Below, one piece after another: positions 7,103 to 9,871 of a stretch of DNA of 9,871 bases (position 1 is the stretch's first letter; each line of letters opens with the position of its first letter). The notes under the pieces were generated by a model. The model was not told where the DNA came from. It did not search any database and saw only the letters and a program-made list of their open reading frames with translations. Source of the stretch: JAJKIP01 sp040509055. GTDB lineage: Bacteria > Bacteroidota > Bacteroidia > Chitinophagales > Chitinophagaceae. The stretch lies in NCBI GenBank assembly GCA_040509055.1, contig JBEVLT010000279.1, positions 1-9,871 of the forward strand, read 5' to 3'. Both the position numbers and the translations under genes were made by a program.

Positions 7103-8917
7103 ATGATACAGCTACTTAACAAACGACTGCTTGCACTGCTCTGCATGATGATACCGGTCCTGCTGTTTACCTCGTGCGAAAAGGACGAGGATGGTGCAGG
7201 TGCAGACAAAATACAATTGCTCAGCTTTGGACCTACAGGGGCCCAGCACGGAGACACGCTCCGTTTTATCGGCATCCACCTGGACAAGGTCACTGCCATC
7301 GAGTTTACAGGCGGAGCGGCCGCTGCGGTGGATAAGGCGGCTTTTAAATCCCAATCATCAGGGCTGATCAAGGTACTGGTGCCCGAGGCTGCCGAAAAGG
7401 GATATGTGACACTCAAAACACCGGAAGGCGATATTGTAACCAAAACGCAGCTGAACCTTGGTGTGACCATACAGGTGACTACCATTACTGCACAGGCGCG
7501 GCCGGGATCGAATATTACCATCGCGGGTAATTATCTCAACTGGGTAGACAGGGTAACTTTTGCCAATAACAAACCTGTGGAGACCTTTGTCAGCCAAACG
7601 ATCAACGAGCTGGTAGTAAAAGTGCCGGATGATGCGCAAAGCGGTACGCTGCTCATTTCATACCAGGGAACCGACCCTGCCGAGATGGAGACCACACAAA
7701 CCGTGAATGTGACCCTGCCGCTGATCACTGCCATGGCTCCCCTGCCGGTAAAACCATTGACCAACCTGACGATTACCGGCACGGATCTCGACCTGGCAAA
7801 AAAGGTCCTGTTCAATGGCGTTACCAACCCGGTAACAACATTTGTCAGCCAGTCTGCCACGCAGCTGGTGGTGGCAGTGCCGGAAACAGCAAAAACCGGC
7901 AAGCTGACCCTGGAGGCTGCGTCGGGCGTACAGACCGTTTCCACGCCTGATTTGACCATTGTTGTACCTGCTATTACCAATTTTTCGCCTGCTTCCATCA
8001 ACATAGGGTCCAATCTTACGATCACCGGAACCAACCTGGACCTGGTAAAGAAGGTGATTTTTACGGGGGTAGCCCCGGCGGTCACCACCTTTGTCAGCCA
8101 GTCGGCTACACAGCTGGTCGTGGCGGTACCTGCAGGAAGCAGGGACGGAACGATCAGGGTAGAGGCGGCCTCGGGAGTGCAGGCGGCTTCCACTGGTTCC
8201 CTGGATGTAATACTGCCATCCGTTACCACTATGTCGCCTAACCCGGTTTTCCCGTCAACCAATCTTACCATCACGGGCACCCTGCTGAATATGGTGAATG
8301 CTATTACATTTGAGAATGCGCCTGCGGTTACGTCCTTTGTGAGCCAATCGGCCACCCAGATCGTTGTAACCGTTCCGAATGGCGTATTGAGAGGAAAGAT
8401 CATACTGCGTACACAGGCGCCGTCAGATACTGTTCAGTCGAGAGATATCCTGGAGATAGCGGGCGGTGTGCCGCCGCCGACCATTGCACTTCCGATTTAC
8501 GATGATGCCGTTACGGCCAACTGGAACGGCTGGACCGGCGGAGGATGGGGCGGTACTGCCGATTATAATAACGCTTCGCCTGTAAGAGCTGGAACAAAAT
8601 CCATCAAAGTCGATTACACCGGCCAATGGGGTGCACCGATACAGCTGGGAGCCGGCACTGTTAACGTATCGGCCTATACGACTTTCAAAATTTCTATTTT
8701 CGGAGCCCCCGGCAGTGCAGGAAAGAAAGTCAGCATAGCCATTAACGGGGTAGATGCATATACGATCAACGTTACGGAAGGGGCATGGACCGACTACTCG
8801 ATTCCCATTTCCACGCTTACCAGCTCGTCTACTATTACTGAGATCCTCGTGAAAGAATATTCAGGAGGAACCTTCAGCAATTTCACCGTTTATGTAGATG
8901 CGATGGGATTCAATTGA
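7103..8917 (+). CDS. Five-TIG-repeat surface lipoprotein with C-terminal presumed carbohydrate-binding domain
   Basis: The 604-residue product is probably a second surface glycan-binding protein of the PUL. The signal peptide ends in the lipobox FTSC with Cys25, then EKDEDG, acidic residues that favour surface export in Bacteroidota. Five TIG-type domains follow at about 35-119, 120-204, 205-289, 290-371 and 372-454. The last four share an anchor motif starting FVSQ at residues 162, 247, 330 and 412. From about 455 comes a different domain (PIYDDAVTANWNGWTGGGWG, then NASPVRAGTKSIKVDY, ending NFTVYVDAMGFN). It resembles the jelly-roll-like modules with a YDD...GW...G..SI pattern attached to some bacterial secreted proteins, so I infer a carbohydrate-binding module on a long TIG stalk. 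It starts 33 bases after the preceding gene. The binding role is inference from domain type and operon position; the ligand is unknown. Confidence 0.85.
   Translation: MIQLLNKRLLALLCMMIPVLLFTSCEKDEDGAGADKIQLLSFGPTGAQHGDTLRFIGIHLDKVTAIEFTGGAAAAVDKAAFKSQSSGLIKVLVPEAAEKGYVTLKTPEGDIVTKTQLNLGVTIQVTTITAQARPGSNITIAGNYLNWVDRVTFANNKPVETFVSQTINELVVKVPDDAQSGTLLISYQGTDPAEMETTQTVNVTLPLITAMAPLPVKPLTNLTITGTDLDLAKKVLFNGVTNPVTTFVSQSATQLVVAVPETAKTGKLTLEAASGVQTVSTPDLTIVVPAITNFSPASINIGSNLTITGTNLDLVKKVIFTGVAPAVTTFVSQSATQLVVAVPAGSRDGTIRVEAASGVQAASTGSLDVILPSVTTMSPNPVFPSTNLTITGTLLNMVNAITFENAPAVTSFVSQSATQIVVTVPNGVLRGKIILRTQAPSDTVQSRDILEIAGGVPPPTIALPIYDDAVTANWNGWTGGGWGGTADYNNASPVRAGTKSIKVDYTGQWGAPIQLGAGTVNVSAYTTFKISIFGAPGSAGKKVSIAINGVDAYTINVTEGAWTDYSIPISTLTSSSTITEILVKEYSGGTFSNFTVYVDAMGFN
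7718..8466 (+). repeat. Internal repeats encoding TIG domains 3-5
   Basis: Three consecutive units of about 82-84 codons encode TIG domains 3, 4 and 5. Units 3 and 4 both contain FVSQSATQLVVAVP, and unit 5 has FVSQSATQIVVTVP. Underlying DNA is also alike, with TTTGTCAGCCAGTC at 7841 and 8090 and TTTGTGAGCCAATC at 8336. Unit 2 is more diverged (FVSQTINELVVKVP at residue 162) and unit 1 lacks the motif. The pattern points to stepwise duplication from within the gene rather than five old independent domains. Confidence 0.8.
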
Positions 8918-8943
8918 TCGCTGACGTAATTGCCTGACATCAG

Positions 8944-8989
8944 AAACCTGGTTGCTGTAAACAGATCGTGCGGGAACCAGGTTTTTTTT
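8944..8989 (+). terminator. Intrinsic (rho-independent) terminator after the TIG-protein gene
   Basis: AAACCTGGTT (8944-8953) pairs perfectly with AACCAGGTTT (8975-8984) around a loop of about 21 bases, and a run of eight T follows (8982-8989). It starts 26 bases after the stop codon of the five-TIG gene and precedes the GH26 gene by about 30 bases. It should end or attenuate transcription of the four-gene unit. No convincing new promoter lies between it and the GH26 start, so partial read-through is likely how the mannanase is expressed. Confidence 0.75.
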
Positions 8990-8997
8990 AAAACCTG
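8978..8997 (+). other. Alternative hairpin overlapping the terminator
   Basis: CAGGTTTT (8978-8985) and AAAACCTG (8990-8997) form a perfect 8-base stem with a TTTT loop. The left arm is most of the right arm of the upstream terminator stem, so only one of the two structures can form at a time. On the minus strand the same sequence gives no gene-serving terminator, because no minus-strand gene ends here. A regulatory switch is possible but unproven; it may simply lengthen the terminator. Confidence 0.5.
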
Positions 8998-9020
8998 TAT
9001 TGACATTCTTCCATGTCGGT

Positions 9021-9871
9021 ATGACCAGATTTTTTCTCATATTTTTTGGGGTATGGACAGCTTCTCTTGCCTGCTCCGTGGGTATTTCGCAGCATCGTCC
9101 TGCTGATGCAGCGGCAACGGCTGAAACGGCGAACCTGTATCATAATCTGGGAAAGACACTTGCCAAAGGAATCCTGTTTGGTCACCAGGACGACCTGGCC
9201 TATGGCGTGGGATGGAAGTACCTGAGTGGAAGAAGCGATATCAAAGACGTGACCGGTGATTACCCGGCCGTGTACGGCTGGGAACTGGGCGGGTTGGAAC
9301 TGGACCAGCCGGTGAACCTGGACAGTGTGCCCTTCGATAAAATGCAGGCATTCATCCGGACAGGATACCGCAGGGGCGGGGTGGTCACGATCAGCTGGCA
9401 CCTGCACAATCCGCTGACCGGCAAATCCGCCTGGGACCCTGCAGACAGCACCGTAGCCGCTATACTGCCGGGAGGAAGCAAACATGCGCTTTTCAAAAGC
9501 TGGCTGGATAAAGTAGCTGCGTTCATGAAAGGACTGAAAGGCGATAACGGCGAATTCATTCCCGTCATCTTCCGGCCTTTTCATGAGCTTAATGGTGACT
9601 GGTTCTGGTGGGGAGGGCGGCATTGCACGCCGGAAGAGTTCAAAAAGCTTTGGCGATTCACGGTTTCTTATCTCCGGAATGAACGACAGCTGCATCACTT
9701 ATTGTATGCTTACAATACCGACCGGTTTGCTTCGCGGGAAGCGTATTTGCAAAAGTATCCCGGCGATGAATGGGTGGATGTGGTCGGGTTTGATATCTAC
9801 CAGCGCAACAGTTCCAATGATCAGTTCATTACGGATATCGACAACATGCTTGGGATGCTGGAAGGAATTGC
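9021..9871 (+). CDS. GH26 family endo-beta-1,4-mannanase (3' end cut by window edge)
   Basis: The reading frame from ATG 9021 stays open for 283 codons to the right edge. It encodes a glycoside hydrolase family 26 enzyme (clan GH-A TIM barrel), whose main known activity is retaining cleavage of beta-1,4-mannan. Hallmarks are ILFGHQDDLAYG (51-62), VVTISWHLHNP (121-131) and RPFHELNGDWFWWG (185-198); Glu189 in the HE pair is the expected acid/base. GFDIYQ comes near the end of the visible part. The nucleophile Glu at the end of strand 7 lies beyond the window, with perhaps 80 residues. The N-terminus (MTRFFLIFFGVWTASLACSVG) is an export signal; Cys18 could be lipidated, but Ser at -3 makes the lipobox imperfect. 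Upstream in-frame sequence has no ATG, and no Shine-Dalgarno is seen. Its place behind the SusCD-TIG unit marks the locus as a likely mannan PUL. Other GH26 activities are less likely. Confidence 0.93.
   Translation, partial: MTRFFLIFFGVWTASLACSVGISQHRPADAAATAETANLYHNLGKTLAKGILFGHQDDLAYGVGWKYLSGRSDIKDVTGDYPAVYGWELGGLELDQPVNLDSVPFDKMQAFIRTGYRRGGVVTISWHLHNPLTGKSAWDPADSTVAAILPGGSKHALFKSWLDKVAAFMKGLKGDNGEFIPVIFRPFHELNGDWFWWGGRHCTPEEFKKLWRFTVSYLRNERQLHHLLYAYNTDRFASREAYLQKYPGDEWVDVVGFDIYQRNSSNDQFITDIDNMLGMLEGI

Noticed and set aside
7531..8403. Minus-strand open frame of 290 codons with internal repeats
   Set aside because: Its repeats mirror the TIG repeats on the plus strand; the plus-strand frame has a lipoprotein signal and recognisable domains.
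2208..8560. Repeated GWGG-type motif in the SusC-like, SusD-like and five-TIG proteins
   Set aside because: The SusC and SusD copies sit where these families commonly have glycine/aromatic loops, and such short words recur easily, so I do not claim a shared element.
8988..9698. Minus-strand open frame of 236 codons
   Set aside because: It overlaps the GH26 gene, whose plus-strand frame carries the RPFHE catalytic motif.
1..9871. Search for CRISPR arrays, tRNA/rRNA genes, transposases or insertion-sequence ends
   Set aside because: No regularly spaced repeats, RNA-gene cores, transposase motifs or terminal inverted repeats were seen.

Overview
The window reads as a piece of a Bacteroidota chromosome, most like the Chitinophagaceae (Chitinophaga/Niastella-type organisms). 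The evidence is an adjacent SusC-like/SusD-like pair, Sus-type lipoproteins whose signal peptides end in Cys followed by Lys/Glu, a match to the Bacteroidota -7 promoter box (TAnnTTTG), A-rich leaders with little or no Shine-Dalgarno sequence, and moderately GC-rich coding DNA with AT-rich gaps. The family-level assignment is inference. The locus is a polysaccharide utilization locus (PUL), and its only enzyme in view points to beta-mannan as the substrate.

Layout: (i) bases 1-790, minus strand, an AraC-family regulator with a cupin-type sensor half and a DNA-binding half, cut by the left edge. (ii) bases 791-999, an AT-rich divergent control region with a good -7 box before the SusC gene, a TTGAATT direct repeat and an ATAAAATAG tandem repeat. 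(iii) bases 1000-8917, plus strand, four closely spaced genes: SusC-like TonB-dependent transporter, SusD-like glycan-binding lipoprotein, a two-TIG-domain surface glycan-binding lipoprotein, and a five-TIG-domain lipoprotein with a different C-terminal presumed carbohydrate-binding domain. (iv) bases 8918-9020, a strong hairpin plus T-run terminator with an overlapping alternative hairpin. (v) bases 9021-9871, the start of a GH26 beta-mannanase, cut by the right edge before its catalytic nucleophile.

How it works together (inferred from Sus-type systems): the two TIG proteins and the SusD-like protein hold polysaccharide at the cell surface, the GH26 enzyme cuts mannan backbone into oligosaccharides, and the SusC/SusD pair imports them across the outer membrane using TonB energy. 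The SusC-like protein has no N-terminal STN signalling domain, and no ECF sigma, anti-sigma or hybrid two-component gene is visible, so the divergent AraC protein is the best candidate regulator. The hairpin before the GH26 gene may set the enzyme at a lower level than the binding and transport proteins.

The system is largely a recognisable PUL rather than a wholly new one. The parts most worth a second look are the C-terminal domain of the five-TIG protein, the mutually exclusive hairpins before the mannanase gene, and the repeats in the divergent control region.
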